Position numbers and translations under genes: made by a program | DNA from: Pseudomonadota bacterium | GTDB taxonomy: Bacteria > Pseudomonadota > Alphaproteobacteria > Rhizobiales > Rhizobiaceae | Direction of reading: 5' to 3' | Assembly (NCBI GenBank): GCA_023457435.1 | Contig: JAEWLS010000045.1 | Location: 1-64,000, forward strand | Length of the DNA stretch: 64,000 nt | The notes under the pieces: model-generated | Databases searched by the model: none | What the model saw: the letters and a program-made list of their open reading frames with translations, nothing else | What the model was told of the DNA's origin: nothing | Shown: positions 52,747-61,664 of the stretch, in pieces | How the letters are laid out: every line of letters begins with the position of its first letter | How positions within the stretch are numbered: the stretch's first letter is position 1

Positions 52747-53003
52747 GCGTCGATGAATGGGTTGGGGCGACGCTTGACCGCGCCACGTGGAGGGATGTTG
52801 AGTTCGCCGCGGGCGTTATTGCTCATTAGCAGTTCCTTGAGCGTTGGGCGTCCCTGCTCGCTCAACCGCTTCCATTCGGCGATTGGAACGAGCACCGCTT
52901 GCTCCTCGCCACGGCGTGTAACTACCTGTGGGCCTTCTCCGATGCACGCGTCGAGGAATTCGCTGAACTTCGCCTTTGCGTCCTGAACCGCCCAGCTACG
53001 CAT
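52743..53003 (-). CDS. Phd/YefM-type antitoxin
   Basis: An 86-residue antitoxin: WAVQDAKAKFSEFLDACIGE, PQVVTRRGEEQAVLVPIAEW is the Phd fold that binds DNA, and the rest (LLMSNNARGELNIPPRG) is the flexible part that blocks the toxin. It represses its own operon; the inverted repeat at 53018-53033, just upstream of the start, is the likely operator. Confidence 0.92.
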   Translation of the reverse strand: MRSWAVQDAKAKFSEFLDACIGEGPQVVTRRGEEQAVLVPIAEWKRLSEQGRPTLKELLMSNNARGELNIPPRGAVKRRPNPFIDA

Positions 53004-53017
53004 AGCTACCTCGATGA

Positions 53018-53033
53018 CTAGTCACCTGACTAG
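53018..53033. promoter_or_regulatory. Operator of the toxin-antitoxin operon
   Basis: CTAGTCA-CC-TGACTAG, a perfect inverted repeat with 7-bp arms, 15 bp upstream of the antitoxin ATG. Expected to bind the antitoxin or the toxin-antitoxin complex. Confidence 0.8.
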
Positions 53034-53055
53034 ATAGCGCGGTTGCGGCAAGCGT

Positions 53056-54363
53056 TCAACCCGTCCCGAACACCCGCCGGAAGATCGTGTCGACGTGCTT
53101 GGTGTGATAGCCGAGGTCGAACTTCTCGCGGATTTCGGCCTCCGGCAGTGCCGCCCGAACCTCCGCATCGGCGAGCAGCTCCTCCAGGAAGTCGGCGCCG
53201 CGCTCCCAGACGTTCATGGCGTTGCGCTGCACCAGGCGATAGGCATCCTCGCGCGACACGCCCGCCTGCGTCAGCGCCAGCAATACCCGCTGCGAGTGGA
53301 TCAGGCCCTTGAACCTGTTGAGGTTTTTCAACATGTTGTCGGGATAGACGACGAGCTTCTCCACGACGCCCGTGAGTCGCGACAGCGCGAAGTCGAGAGT
53401 GATCGTGGCGTCCGGGCCGATTATCCGCTCGACGGACGAGTGCGAGATGTCGCGCTCGTGCCAGAGCGCCACGTTCTCCATCGCCGGCATCGCATAGGAG
53501 CGTACCATCCGCGCGAGACCGGTGAGGTTTTCGGTAAGCACCGGGTTGCGCTTGTGCGGCATCGCCGACGAACCTTTCTGGCCCGGCGAGAAATATTCCT
53601 CCGCCTCCAGCACTTCGGTGCGCTGCAGGTGGCGAATCTCCGTTGCCAGGCGCTCGATCGACGACGCGACGACGCCGAGCGTCGCGAAGAACATCGCATG
53701 GCGGTCGCGCGGAATGACCTGCGTCGAAACCGGCTCCACGGCGAGGCCTAGCTTGGCCGCGACATGCTCCTCCACGCGCGGATCGATATTGGCGAAGGTC
53801 CCGACCGCGCCGGAGATGGCGCAGGTGGCGATCTCGGCGCGCGCCGATACAAGCCGCTCGCGGCAGCGCTGGAACTCGGCATAGGCCAGCGCCAGCTTGA
53901 CGCCGAACGTCGTCGGCTCCGCGTGGATGCCGTGGCTACGGCCGATGGTGACGCTGTCCTTGTGCTCGAAGGCGCGCTTCCTGAGCGCGGCCAGCAGTGC
54001 GTCGACGTCGGCGATAAGCAGGTCCGCGGCGCGCGAAAGCTGGACGGCAAGGCAGGTGTCGAGCACGTCGGAGGAGGTCATGCCCTGGTGAATGAAGCGG
54101 GCGTCCGGCCCGACGAACTCGGCAAGATGCGTCAGGAAGGCGATCACGTCGTGCTTCGTCTCGCGCTCGACTTCGTCGATGCGCGCGATGTCGAAAGTCG
54201 CCGCGCCGCCTTTCTCCCAGATCGTGCGAGCCGCTTCCTTCGGGATGACGCCGATTTCAGCGAGCGCGTCGCAGGCGTGTGCCTCGATTTCGAACCAGAT
54301 GCGGAAACGGGTCTCGGGCGACCAGATGGCGACCATCTCGGGTCGCGAATAGCGCGGGATCAT
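53056..54363 (-). CDS. purB: Adenylosuccinate lyase
   Basis: A 435-residue fumarase/aspartase-superfamily lyase that acts twice in purine synthesis (SAICAR to AICAR, adenylosuccinate to AMP). Signature GSSAMPHKRNPVLTENLTGL in the flexible active-site loop, with MTSSDVLDTCLAVQL and GRSHGIHAEPTTFG. Starts MIPRYSRPEMVAIWSPETRF. It is 3.6 kb from the purC cluster, as in many rhizobia. No terminator seen after it. Confidence 0.95.
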   Translation of the reverse strand: MIPRYSRPEMVAIWSPETRFRIWFEIEAHACDALAEIGVIPKEAARTIWEKGGAATFDIARIDEVERETKHDVIAFLTHLAEFVGPDARFIHQGMTSSDVLDTCLAVQLSRAADLLIADVDALLAALRKRAFEHKDSVTIGRSHGIHAEPTTFGVKLALAYAEFQRCRERLVSARAEIATCAISGAVGTFANIDPRVEEHVAAKLGLAVEPVSTQVIPRDRHAMFFATLGVVASSIERLATEIRHLQRTEVLEAEEYFSPGQKGSSAMPHKRNPVLTENLTGLARMVRSYAMPAMENVALWHERDISHSSVERIIGPDATITLDFALSRLTGVVEKLVVYPDNMLKNLNRFKGLIHSQRVLLALTQAGVSREDAYRLVQRNAMNVWERGADFLEELLADAEVRAALPEAEIREKFDLGYHTKHVDTIFRRVFGTG

Positions 54364-54412
54364 CGGCGTGTCCTGACGTTGCGACGCGTCCTACCAGCTT
54401 GAGGCCGCGGCC

Positions 54413-54928
54413 TCAACGCGTTTGCCGGGCATGCCACAGGCTTGCGGCAAAGAGCGCCGCCAGGCCGAGCGGGAAAAACATGCGCGAGCCGAGCACAGCG
54501 AACTGGTAGACGGCGCCGGCCCCGGTGAAGAGCAGCTGGAAAATCCAGCCGATGCTGAGGAAGTCGTCGTGCCACCGGGCGTAGTAGACGCGGTACTGCA
54601 TCGAGAAGACGAAGGCGACGCCGAGCGCGCTCGCCAGCCCGAGGCCGATGAAGGCGGCGGCAAATCGTCCCGTCGCGCTGCGTGTATCGATGAACTTCGC
54701 GGCAAACAGTCCGGTGGGAAAGGCGAGGATGCCGCCCAGCGCGAACACGGCGACGATCGGCTGCCAGTGCGTCGTCGGCCAGCGCCCGGCAATCGCCAGC
54801 CAGAGTGCCGCACTGGACGCCAGGACGACCGCCCAGAGCGGCGTTCCGAGCATCAGGACGCGCCAGCCGGGCATGGCGGTAACGAGCCGCCGCGACAGCC
54901 GCGGCCGTTCCGCCGTTGCGAGGCTCAC
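54413..54928 (-). CDS. Small integral membrane protein, 171 residues
   Basis: Not recognised. Four or five hydrophobic segments (about residues 22-46, 58-78, 86-110, 122-145 and 148-163) fill most of the length, so it is an inner-membrane protein. VFSMQYRVYYARWHDDFLSI links two segments. Its ATG overlaps the stop of the secreted DUF2259-like gene by 4 bp, so they form one unit. Function unknown. Confidence 0.72.
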   Translation of the reverse strand: MSLATAERPRLSRRLVTAMPGWRVLMLGTPLWAVVLASSAALWLAIAGRWPTTHWQPIVAVFALGGILAFPTGLFAAKFIDTRSATGRFAAAFIGLGLASALGVAFVFSMQYRVYYARWHDDFLSIGWIFQLLFTGAGAVYQFAVLGSRMFFPLGLAALFAASLWHARQTR

Positions 54929-55653
54929 TGCGGAAGTTTGCCGGTAACCGCCATCCAGCGGTGGTCCGGGCCTTCGAAGCCGATGCCCTGAATGGCGACC
55001 AGGACTGCGAAGGATGGCTCCCCGTCTTCGGGATAGAAGGTCTGCACGGCGCCGATGCGGTAGGCGAGCGGACAGCCGCGGCTCTGCGGCACCGACGTGT
55101 CCTCATGCAGCGTGCGCGCGGTCTGGCCGGCGACGAGCACCGTCATCGAAAGTCGAAAGCCCACCATTCCGCCGCCGGTGTCGCGGCAGAATTCGGGGTA
55201 TTTGTCCACGCCGACATGCTCCATCCTGAACTCGAGCGCGTCGCTGACCGGCGGGAAGACCGGGCGCGGGTTGACGGTCATCCGGTGCGGATCGGCGGAG
55301 ATCTCGGTAATCGCATTGGCGCCGACAGTGTCGCCGCGATGAGCTTCCAGGACGGCGTCGGGGGCGACCGCCTGTCCCTTGGCGCGAGCCTGCTCGCGCG
55401 CTTGCGCGACGGTCGCGCCATCGGTCTCGAGCCGAATTCGGATCGGCGTACCGGGCATGAACTTGTCGCCGGCAACGTCGATGTAGAAGCGGTTCGCATA
55501 CGGAAAGCCGGAGCCGTCCTGAACGCCGTACTCCTCGAAGGCAAACATCCTGGCGTCGGCGGTGAAGCCGAGGATATCCAGCGTCGAGGCGTCGCCGGCC
55601 TGCGCTGCGGATCCGGAAAGAACGAAGGCCGCGAGGGCTGACAGGGTGCGCAT
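54925..55653 (-). CDS. Predicted secreted protein, DUF2259-like
   Basis: A 242-residue exported protein with a signal peptide of about 19 residues (MRTLSALAAFVLSGSAAQAG). The mature part starts TLDILGFTADARMFAFEEYG, the hallmark of the DUF2259 group, which looks beta-rich and periplasmic. Role unknown. Two cysteines (FCRDTG and RGCPLAY) could form a disulfide. Translated with the membrane protein downstream. Confidence 0.75.
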   Translation of the reverse strand: MRTLSALAAFVLSGSAAQAGDASTLDILGFTADARMFAFEEYGVQDGSGFPYANRFYIDVAGDKFMPGTPIRIRLETDGATVAQAREQARAKGQAVAPDAVLEAHRGDTVGANAITEISADPHRMTVNPRPVFPPVSDALEFRMEHVGVDKYPEFCRDTGGGMVGFRLSMTVLVAGQTARTLHEDTSVPQSRGCPLAYRIGAVQTFYPEDGEPSFAVLVAIQGIGFEGPDHRWMAVTGKLPQ

Positions 55654-55701
55654 GGAGGTCGCTCGGACGTTGCGGAAGCTGCAGACTAGAGCGATTCCGG
55701 C

Positions 55702-56730
55702 TCAGCTTGAACCGCGAAGGCGCTCGAATCGCATCCGCCACGTCGGAAACAGGTCGTTCGGCGCCGGACTGGCCGCATAGACCGCGCGCGCGATCGCCCG
55801 CGCCATCGTCGCAGCTGCCGCTGCGTGCATGTCGATGGCCTGGTCGAGCGTCGGCGCGATGCCGCTGCCGCCAGTCGCAACACCGAACACCAGATCGCCG
55901 TCGGCAGGTGTGTGCACCGGCCAGATCGCCCGCGCGAACCCGTCATGGGCTGCGATCGACAGGCGCTTCGCTTCGGCCTTGGTGAGCACCGCGTCGGTGG
56001 CCACGATTCCGATCGTCGTGTTCGCGCCGGCGGGCCTGTCGCGATATTTGAGCATCACGTCGGTGGCTTCGGCCGGCAGCGGATGCGGCAAGCCGAGGCC
56101 GCCGAACTCATCGCCGATCTCGAACGGCGATGCCCAGAAGTGCTCGCTGCGGTGGACGGTGGCCGAGCCCGTCGGGTTCGCCGCGACGAGCGCGCCAACG
56201 GTGATGCCGTTCGGCAGTAGCGTCGATGCCGAGCCTAGTCCGCCCTTGAGCCCGGAGGTCAGCGCCCCGGTGCCGGCCCCGGTGGTTCCGATTGCAAAGT
56301 CGCTGGAGGAGAGGGTGACGGCCTCGAAACCCATGTCGCGGTAGGGCGGATAGCGGCCCCAGTCCTTGTCTCCGCCGTTCGGGAGGTCGAACAGGATCGC
56401 TGCCGGCACGATCGGCACCCGAAACCCGCCGACTTCGAAGCCGCGACCCTGTTCGCGCAGGGCGGCCTGCGCGCCTGATGCGGCGTCAAGACCGAAGGCG
56501 GAGCCTCCGGCAAGCGCGATGGCATGAATCTCGGCGACCGAATTGTGCGGCTCGAGCAGGTCGGTCTCACGCGTTCCCGGGGCGCCGCCAAGCACCTGGA
56601 ATGAGGCCACTGCTGGCGTATCGCAGACCAGGACGGTCACCCCGGACTTGAGCCGGTCATCCGAGACGTTGCCGACGCGCAGCCCTTCGATGTCTGTGAT
56701 CAGATTGCGCGGACCGGTCCGAAAGCTCAT
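55702..56730 (-). CDS. P1-family peptidase (DmpA-type aminopeptidase)
   Basis: A 342-residue N-terminal-nucleophile hydrolase of the S58 family. It begins NLITDIEGLRVGNVSDDRLK, and RPAGANTTIGIVATDAVLTK near residue 240 holds the self-cleavage and nucleophile Thr/Ser position. It would release N-terminal D- or L-residues or beta-peptides. GGSAFGLDAASG is also typical. Its ATG shares the last base of the binding-protein gene upstream, so the two are coupled, hinting that imported peptides or amides are its substrate. Confidence 0.9.
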   Translation of the reverse strand: MSFRTGPRNLITDIEGLRVGNVSDDRLKSGVTVLVCDTPAVASFQVLGGAPGTRETDLLEPHNSVAEIHAIALAGGSAFGLDAASGAQAALREQGRGFEVGGFRVPIVPAAILFDLPNGGDKDWGRYPPYRDMGFEAVTLSSSDFAIGTTGAGTGALTSGLKGGLGSASTLLPNGITVGALVAANPTGSATVHRSEHFWASPFEIGDEFGGLGLPHPLPAEATDVMLKYRDRPAGANTTIGIVATDAVLTKAEAKRLSIAAHDGFARAIWPVHTPADGDLVFGVATGGSGIAPTLDQAIDMHAAAAATMARAIARAVYAASPAPNDLFPTWRMRFERLRGSS

Positions 56731-57818
56731 CAGGATGCCGGCACGAACTTCTGGCCGTCGTAGCGGAACAGGCCGTAGGGGCTCTCCGACAGGTCGCCCT
56801 TGTCGTCGAACCGGATCGGCCCGAGCGCGGTATCGAACGTCTTGGAAGCGAGGGCGGCGGCGACGCTCGAACCCGCCATCTCCGCTTCGACCAGCGACTG
56901 TGCGGCAATCTCGAGTGCCGCGTAGGCAGGCAGGACGTAGCCCTCGGGAATGACCTCGCGCGCCGCGAAAGCTTCAAGCACCTCCGGTGCCGCGACATCG
57001 GCGGGCTCGGGCAGGCCGACCATCAGCACGCCCTCGCGCAGCGGCACATCCGCATCGGCGGCGCGAAGGTTCTCGCCGCCTGCAATGGTGATGGGATAGT
57101 TCAGCTCCGCCGCGTCGCGAGCCATGACCGCGACATCGAGCCTGTCGCCGCCGACCAGCACGTGCGTCGCCCCGGCGCGGCGAAGCCGGCCGAGCAGCCC
57201 GACCTGGTTCTCCATCTGCGGGCGGTAGGTATCGACGAACACCGCCTTTAGCCCCGCAGTCTCGGCAGCGAGACGAAAGCTCTCGATCAGCTCGCGGCCG
57301 TAGATCGTCCCATCGTCGACGAGTGCGTAGAGCGCGTCTCGCCAGCGCGGCAGGAGCAGCGCCGCCGCGGCGTCGCGCTCGCCATCGGCACGCGGCGCGA
57401 TGCGCCATACTGGCCAGCCGGTGCGGTCGCGACGCTCGGTCAGGCTGTCGGTGCGCACCCCCGGCGTGATGACGGGGATCGCCGCTTCCTTGAACAGCGG
57501 CAGCGCCGCCTCGATCGCCTCGGTGCACAGGAATCCGATGACGATCGACACGCCTTCGGCAATGAGATCGACCGCAGCGCGCTTGCCGCCCTCGGCTGTG
57601 CAGGCGTCGTCGACGAAGCGCAAACGGTCGGCCGCGATGCCGCGCTCGGCCGCCGCGACCTCGACGCCCTGGCGCATCTGGTTGCCGAGCAGCGCCATGG
57701 CATCGGTGAGCGGCGCGACGACGCCGATGGTCTGCGCGCATGCCGGTGCGGCGGCTGCTGTCAGCGCTGCCGCCGCGAGCGCCCGAGCCGTCCGGCCGAT
57801 AGAGAACGAAAACGTCAC
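56730..57818 (-). CDS. Orphan branched-chain-amino-acid-type binding protein
   Basis: A 362-residue LivJ-type periplasmic binding protein. Signal peptide of about 28 residues (ALTAAAAPACAQ), then TIGVVAPLTDAMALLGNQMR and ALVDDGTIYGRELIESFRLA. No permease or ATPase is nearby. It is translationally coupled to the DmpA-type peptidase. It may bind an amide or peptide and use a transporter encoded elsewhere, or act as a sensor. Confidence 0.88.
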   Translation of the reverse strand: MTFSFSIGRTARALAAAALTAAAAPACAQTIGVVAPLTDAMALLGNQMRQGVEVAAAERGIAADRLRFVDDACTAEGGKRAAVDLIAEGVSIVIGFLCTEAIEAALPLFKEAAIPVITPGVRTDSLTERRDRTGWPVWRIAPRADGERDAAAALLLPRWRDALYALVDDGTIYGRELIESFRLAAETAGLKAVFVDTYRPQMENQVGLLGRLRRAGATHVLVGGDRLDVAVMARDAAELNYPITIAGGENLRAADADVPLREGVLMVGLPEPADVAAPEVLEAFAAREVIPEGYVLPAYAALEIAAQSLVEAEMAGSSVAAALASKTFDTALGPIRFDDKGDLSESPYGLFRYDGQKFVPAS

Positions 57819-57962
57819 TGCAATTCCCGATCGCGACCTTTGTTGCCGCCTTCGCGGCAGCGCCGGAACCTAGCCGATGCCATCGCAGCAAGGAAGGCCG
57901 CGGCGTCGCTTGAGGGATGGGGTCGGCTCACTATATAGCGTCACGATGGCAAGGGGCCCGGC

Positions 57963-58457
57963 GTGCTGAAGAAATCCGAAGTCGAACCGCGCGATTACCG
58001 GGAGGCGATGAGCCGATTCGCCGGCGCCGTGCATGTGGTGACCACCGACGGCAAGGCGGGCAGGCGCGGTACGACCGTGATCGCCGCGTGTTCGGTGTCA
58101 GACAACCCGCCTACGGTTCTGGTCTGCCTCAACCGCACGAACGCGTCGAACGACCTGTTCGCACAGAACGGCGTCTTCGCGCTGAATACGCTCTCCGCGC
58201 CTTCGATCGAGCTGGCGAACGGCTTTTCCGGCCTGACCGGGCTGACGCAGCAGGACCGTTTCGCGCTCGGCCGGTGGGACACGATGGCGACCGGCGCGCC
58301 GGCGCTCATCGGCGCCGCCGCGGTGTTCGACTGCGAGGTCGAGGAGGCGATCGACCACGCCACGCACCGGGTGCTGTTCGGCCGGGTTCGCGCGGTCCGC
58401 ATCGCCGAGGCGCTCGATCCGCTCGTCTACTACAACCGCCAGTACCGGGTGCTGTAG
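57963..58457 (+). CDS. Flavin reductase-like domain protein
   Basis: A 164-residue HpaC/RutF-type flavin reductase: YREAMSRFAGAVHVVTTDGK, GRRGTTVIAACSVSDNPPTV and CLNRTNASNDLF are typical of FMN-binding reductases that feed a separate monooxygenase. It starts at GTG 57963. Its TAG overlaps the GTG of the MoxR gene by one base. Why a flavin reductase should lead the maturation cluster is not clear. Confidence 0.88.
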   Translation: MLKKSEVEPRDYREAMSRFAGAVHVVTTDGKAGRRGTTVIAACSVSDNPPTVLVCLNRTNASNDLFAQNGVFALNTLSAPSIELANGFSGLTGLTQQDRFALGRWDTMATGAPALIGAAAVFDCEVEEAIDHATHRVLFGRVRAVRIAEALDPLVYYNRQYRVL

Positions 58458-59386
58458 TGGCCGACGTCAAGCCACGGCCCATACCGGACTCGATCGACAA
58501 GACGATGGTCCTCCTGTCCGACGCGGGCTACATCCCCAACCGCGCGCTCGCGACGGTGCTTTTCCTCGCATTGAAGATGAAGCGGCCGCTGTTTCTCGAA
58601 GGCGAGGCTGGCGTCGGCAAGACCGAGGTGGCCAAAGTCCTGGCGAGTTCCCTCGGAAGGCGGCTGATCCGACTCCAGTGCTACGAAGGGCTCGACGTTT
58701 CGTCGGCCGTGTATGAATGGAACTACGCCGCGCAGATGATCGAGATCCGCATGGAAGAGGCGGTCGGCGAGACGTCGCGGCAGGCGATGGAGCGCAACGT
58801 CTTCTCCGAAAAGTACCTGATCCGCCGGCCGGTCCTCGAGGCGCTGACCGGAGAAAAGGGCGCGGCGCCAGTTTTCCTGATCGACGAACTCGACCGGACC
58901 GACGAGGCCTTCGAAGCATTCCTTCTGGAGATTCTATCGGACTTTCAGGTGACGGTGCCCGAACTGGGCACGATACGCGCGGCCGAGCCGCCGATCGTCA
59001 TCGTCACCACCAACCGCACCCGCGAAATCCACGATGCGCTGAAGCGCCGCTGCCTGTATCATTGGGTCGATTACCCCAATGCCGAGCGCGAACTTGAGAT
59101 TGTGTCGCGAAAGGTGCCGCAAGCGAATGAGCGGCTGTCGAAGGAAGTCGTCGGCTTCGTGCAGAAGCTGCGCCAAGCCGATCTGTTCAAGGTGCCTGGC
59201 GTCGCCGAGACGATCGACTGGGCGGCTGCGTTGACCGAACTCGACAAGGTCGCGCTCGATCCGGAGACCTTGTCCGACACGATCGGCGTCTTGCTCAAGT
59301 ATCAGGACGATATCGTCCGAATCGGTCAGGGCGAGGGCCGCCGCATCCTCGACGAGGTGAGGGCCGAGCTCGCGGCGGCGGGCTGA
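58457..59386 (+). CDS. MoxR-family AAA ATPase (CoxD-like)
   Basis: A 309-residue AAA+ ATPase: Walker A GEAGVGKTE at residues 49-57, Walker B VFLIDELDR, sensor VIVTTNRTREIHDALKRRCL. MoxR ATPases act as chaperones with VWA proteins; CoxD with CoxE inserts copper and sulfur in Mo-CO dehydrogenase. The VWA partner follows one base later. GTG 58457 was chosen by the overlap with the preceding stop; the frame is open upstream by chance. Confidence 0.92.
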   Translation: MADVKPRPIPDSIDKTMVLLSDAGYIPNRALATVLFLALKMKRPLFLEGEAGVGKTEVAKVLASSLGRRLIRLQCYEGLDVSSAVYEWNYAAQMIEIRMEEAVGETSRQAMERNVFSEKYLIRRPVLEALTGEKGAAPVFLIDELDRTDEAFEAFLLEILSDFQVTVPELGTIRAAEPPIVIVTTNRTREIHDALKRRCLYHWVDYPNAERELEIVSRKVPQANERLSKEVVGFVQKLRQADLFKVPGVAETIDWAAALTELDKVALDPETLSDTIGVLLKYQDDIVRIGQGEGRRILDEVRAELAAAG

Positions 59387-59387
59387 G

Positions 59388-60608
59388 ATGCCCGAAGGCG
59401 CCCGCCTCGCCGACAATATCGTCTTCTTCGCACGGGCGCTGCGAAAAGCTGGCGTGAACGTCGGCCCTGCCTCGGTCGTCGACGCCATCGAGGCCGTCAT
59501 GGCGGCCGGCGTCGGTACGCGAGAGGACTTCTACTGGACGCTGCATGCCGTGCTGGTGAAGCGCCGCGAGGACCGCGCGGTGTTCGACGAGGCGTTCAAG
59601 CTCTTCTGGAAGTCGCGCGCCCTGGTCGAAGGCCTGATGCATATGTTCTCGCCGGTGGAGCCGCCGGAGCGCCAACGCCGTCGACAACGACCAGGCGAAC
59701 AGCGCGCCGCGGATGCGCTGTCCGGCCCGCGAGGAGCGGATCAGCTTCGCGAAATCCCCGAGGTTGAAGTCGACGCGCGGATGCAGTTCTCCGGTGACGA
59801 GGTCTTGCGCGGCAAGGATTTTGCCCAGATGAGCGCAGATGAGATCGCGCAGGCGCGCAAGGCGATCTCGGCCATGCGTTTGCCGCACGACCTGGTGCGC
59901 ACACGGCGTTTCAGACTGGATCGCTCCGGCGCCCGCATCGATCCGCGCGCGACAATGCGTGACGCCATGCGCACCGGCGGCGAGATGATTCTGCCGCGGT
60001 TCCGCACGCCCCGGCAGGTCCAGCCACCGCTCGTGGTGCTTGCGGACATCTCGGGTTCGATGAGCCAATACACCCGCATCTTCCTGCACTTCATGCATGC
60101 GCTGGCCGAAAACCGGCGACGGGTGCATATTTTCGTCTTCGGCACGCGGCTGACCAATCTGACGCGCCAGATGCGCCGCCGCGATCCCGACGCGGCAATT
60201 GCCGACGCCGCTGCGGCGGTTCGCGACTGGGCCGGCGGCACGCGCATCGGCGACACTCTGCACGAGTTCAACGCGCTCTGGTCGCGCCGCGTGCTCGGGC
60301 AGGGTGCCAAGGTGCTACTCATCACCGACGGGCTGGAGCGCGACGATACGGCTGGTTTGGCGGAGGAGATGGAGCGCTTGCACAGGTCCTGCAAGCGGCT
60401 GATCTGGCTGAACCCGTTGCTGCGCTTCGACGGCTTCGAGGCGCGGGCGAGGGGCGTCAGGGCCATGCTGCCGCACGTCGACGAGTTTCGGCCCGTACAC
60501 TCCCTGAATGCCCTGTCCGATCTCGTGGCGGCGCTGTCGGGTGCGGCAGAAGCGGGCAAGACGATGGTCGGGAAAGCCAAGCCCCTTAACAAGCCGCGTG
60601 CGGCGTGA
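59388..60608 (+). CDS. VWA domain protein (CoxE-like)
   Basis: A 406-residue VWA protein. MIDAS motif DISGSMSQY near residue 220, with TDGLERDD as a further metal loop. The N-terminal part (RLADNIVFFARALRKAGVNV, EDFYWTLHAVLVKRREDRAV) is the CoxE-type helical region. It pairs with the MoxR ATPase as a chaperone for a metalloenzyme. A lysine-rich C-terminal tail ends the protein. Confidence 0.92.
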   Translation: MPEGARLADNIVFFARALRKAGVNVGPASVVDAIEAVMAAGVGTREDFYWTLHAVLVKRREDRAVFDEAFKLFWKSRALVEGLMHMFSPVEPPERQRRRQRPGEQRAADALSGPRGADQLREIPEVEVDARMQFSGDEVLRGKDFAQMSADEIAQARKAISAMRLPHDLVRTRRFRLDRSGARIDPRATMRDAMRTGGEMILPRFRTPRQVQPPLVVLADISGSMSQYTRIFLHFMHALAENRRRVHIFVFGTRLTNLTRQMRRRDPDAAIADAAAAVRDWAGGTRIGDTLHEFNALWSRRVLGQGAKVLLITDGLERDDTAGLAEEMERLHRSCKRLIWLNPLLRFDGFEARARGVRAMLPHVDEFRPVHSLNALSDLVAALSGAAEAGKTMVGKAKPLNKPRAA

Positions 60609-60633
60609 CCATAATCGCTGCCAGGAGGCCAGC

Positions 60634-60963
60634 ATGACTGTTTCGACCGTTCTGCGTGATCCGCTTGATATCGCTGAGGAATGGCTTGCCGACGGCAGGC
60701 GCGTCGCACTCGCGACGGTGATCGAAACCTGGGGCTCGGCACCGCGCCCCACAGGCAGCCAGCTTGTCATCGACGAGGACGGCAATTTCGACGGCTCAGT
60801 TTCGGGCGGCTGCGTCGAGGGCGCAGTCATCGCGGAGGCCGCCGATATCATCGAGTCGGGCAAACCCCGCGTGCTGGAATTCGGCGTCGCGGACGAGACG
60901 GCATGGCGGGTCGGATTGTCTTGCGGGGGCCGGATCAAGGTCTTGGTCGAGCGGGTCGGCTGA
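60634..60963 (+). CDS. XdhC/CoxI N-terminal domain protein
   Basis: A 109-residue protein carrying only the XdhC N-terminal domain: VALATVIETWGSAPRPTGSQ and the conserved SGGCVEGAVI with a cysteine. XdhC binds and sulfurates molybdenum cofactor for xanthine dehydrogenase. The C-terminal half is a separate gene starting one base into the stop (TGATG at 60961-60965). ATG 60634 follows AGGAGG. A split form is known for Cox-type clusters, so this need not be a frameshift. Confidence 0.9.
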   Translation: MTVSTVLRDPLDIAEEWLADGRRVALATVIETWGSAPRPTGSQLVIDEDGNFDGSVSGGCVEGAVIAEAADIIESGKPRVLEFGVADETAWRVGLSCGGRIKVLVERVG

Positions 60964-61664
60964 TGGAGCCGCGGCTGCTGCGCGAACTCAACGCCGAACG
61001 GCGCGCCCGCCGGGCGGTCGTTCACGTCAGCGACCTCGCAGGCGGCGACGACAGGCTTTTCCGCGAACACGAACGCCAAGACGGACCACTTGGCGACGCG
61101 CTGGAGGCGGCGTTCCGGTCCGGCAAATCCGGTTCGGTTGAGATCGGCGGACGGCAGCTGTTCCTTAATGTGCACGTTCCGGCGCCGCGTCTGGTTGTAA
61201 TCGGCGCCGTGCACATCAGTCAGGCTTTGGCGCCGATGGCGAGCCTCGCCGGCTTCGACGTGGAGATCATAGACCCGCGAACCGCGTTCGCGACACCCGA
61301 GCGCTTTTCAGGTGTGAGGCTCGTCGCTGAATGGCCGCAGGACGTTCTCAGCACGCGACCGCTCGACGCCTACACTGCGCTCGCGGCGGTGACGCACGAT
61401 CCGAAGATCGACGACCTTCCGCTCGAATGGGCGCTGCGCGCCGGATGCTTCTATGTCGGGGCGCTCGGTAGCCGGAAGACTCACGCGAAACGCGTCGAGA
61501 GACTGCTCGAGGCTGGACTTAGCGAGGCGCAGGTGGCGTCCATGAAGGCTCCGATCGGCCTTGATATCGGCGCGGCGAGCCCGGCCGAGATCGCGGTTGC
61601 GGTGCTCGCCGAGATCATCGGCGCCCTTCGGCGGCGCACGCTGGGCCGCGAGCAGCCATCGTGA
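60963..61664 (+). CDS. XdhC C-terminal Rossmann domain protein
   Basis: A 233-residue protein with the XdhC_C Rossmann fold: RLVVIGAVHISQALAPMASL is the GAVHIS-type nucleotide loop, FDVEIIDPRTAFATPERF follows, and FYVGALGSRKTHAKRVERL plus APIGLDIGAASPAEIAVAVL are typical ends. It should work with the 109-residue protein encoded just before. Coupled also to the next gene (GTGA). Confidence 0.9.
   Translation: MEPRLLRELNAERRARRAVVHVSDLAGGDDRLFREHERQDGPLGDALEAAFRSGKSGSVEIGGRQLFLNVHVPAPRLVVIGAVHISQALAPMASLAGFDVEIIDPRTAFATPERFSGVRLVAEWPQDVLSTRPLDAYTALAAVTHDPKIDDLPLEWALRAGCFYVGALGSRKTHAKRVERLLEAGLSEAQVASMKAPIGLDIGAASPAEIAVAVLAEIIGALRRRTLGREQPS

Noticed and set aside
60634..61664. Frameshift splitting one xdhC gene
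   Set aside because: Both halves are whole domains with their own start; the first has a strong RBS and the junction is a clean TGATG overlap. Split forms are known in cox-type clusters.
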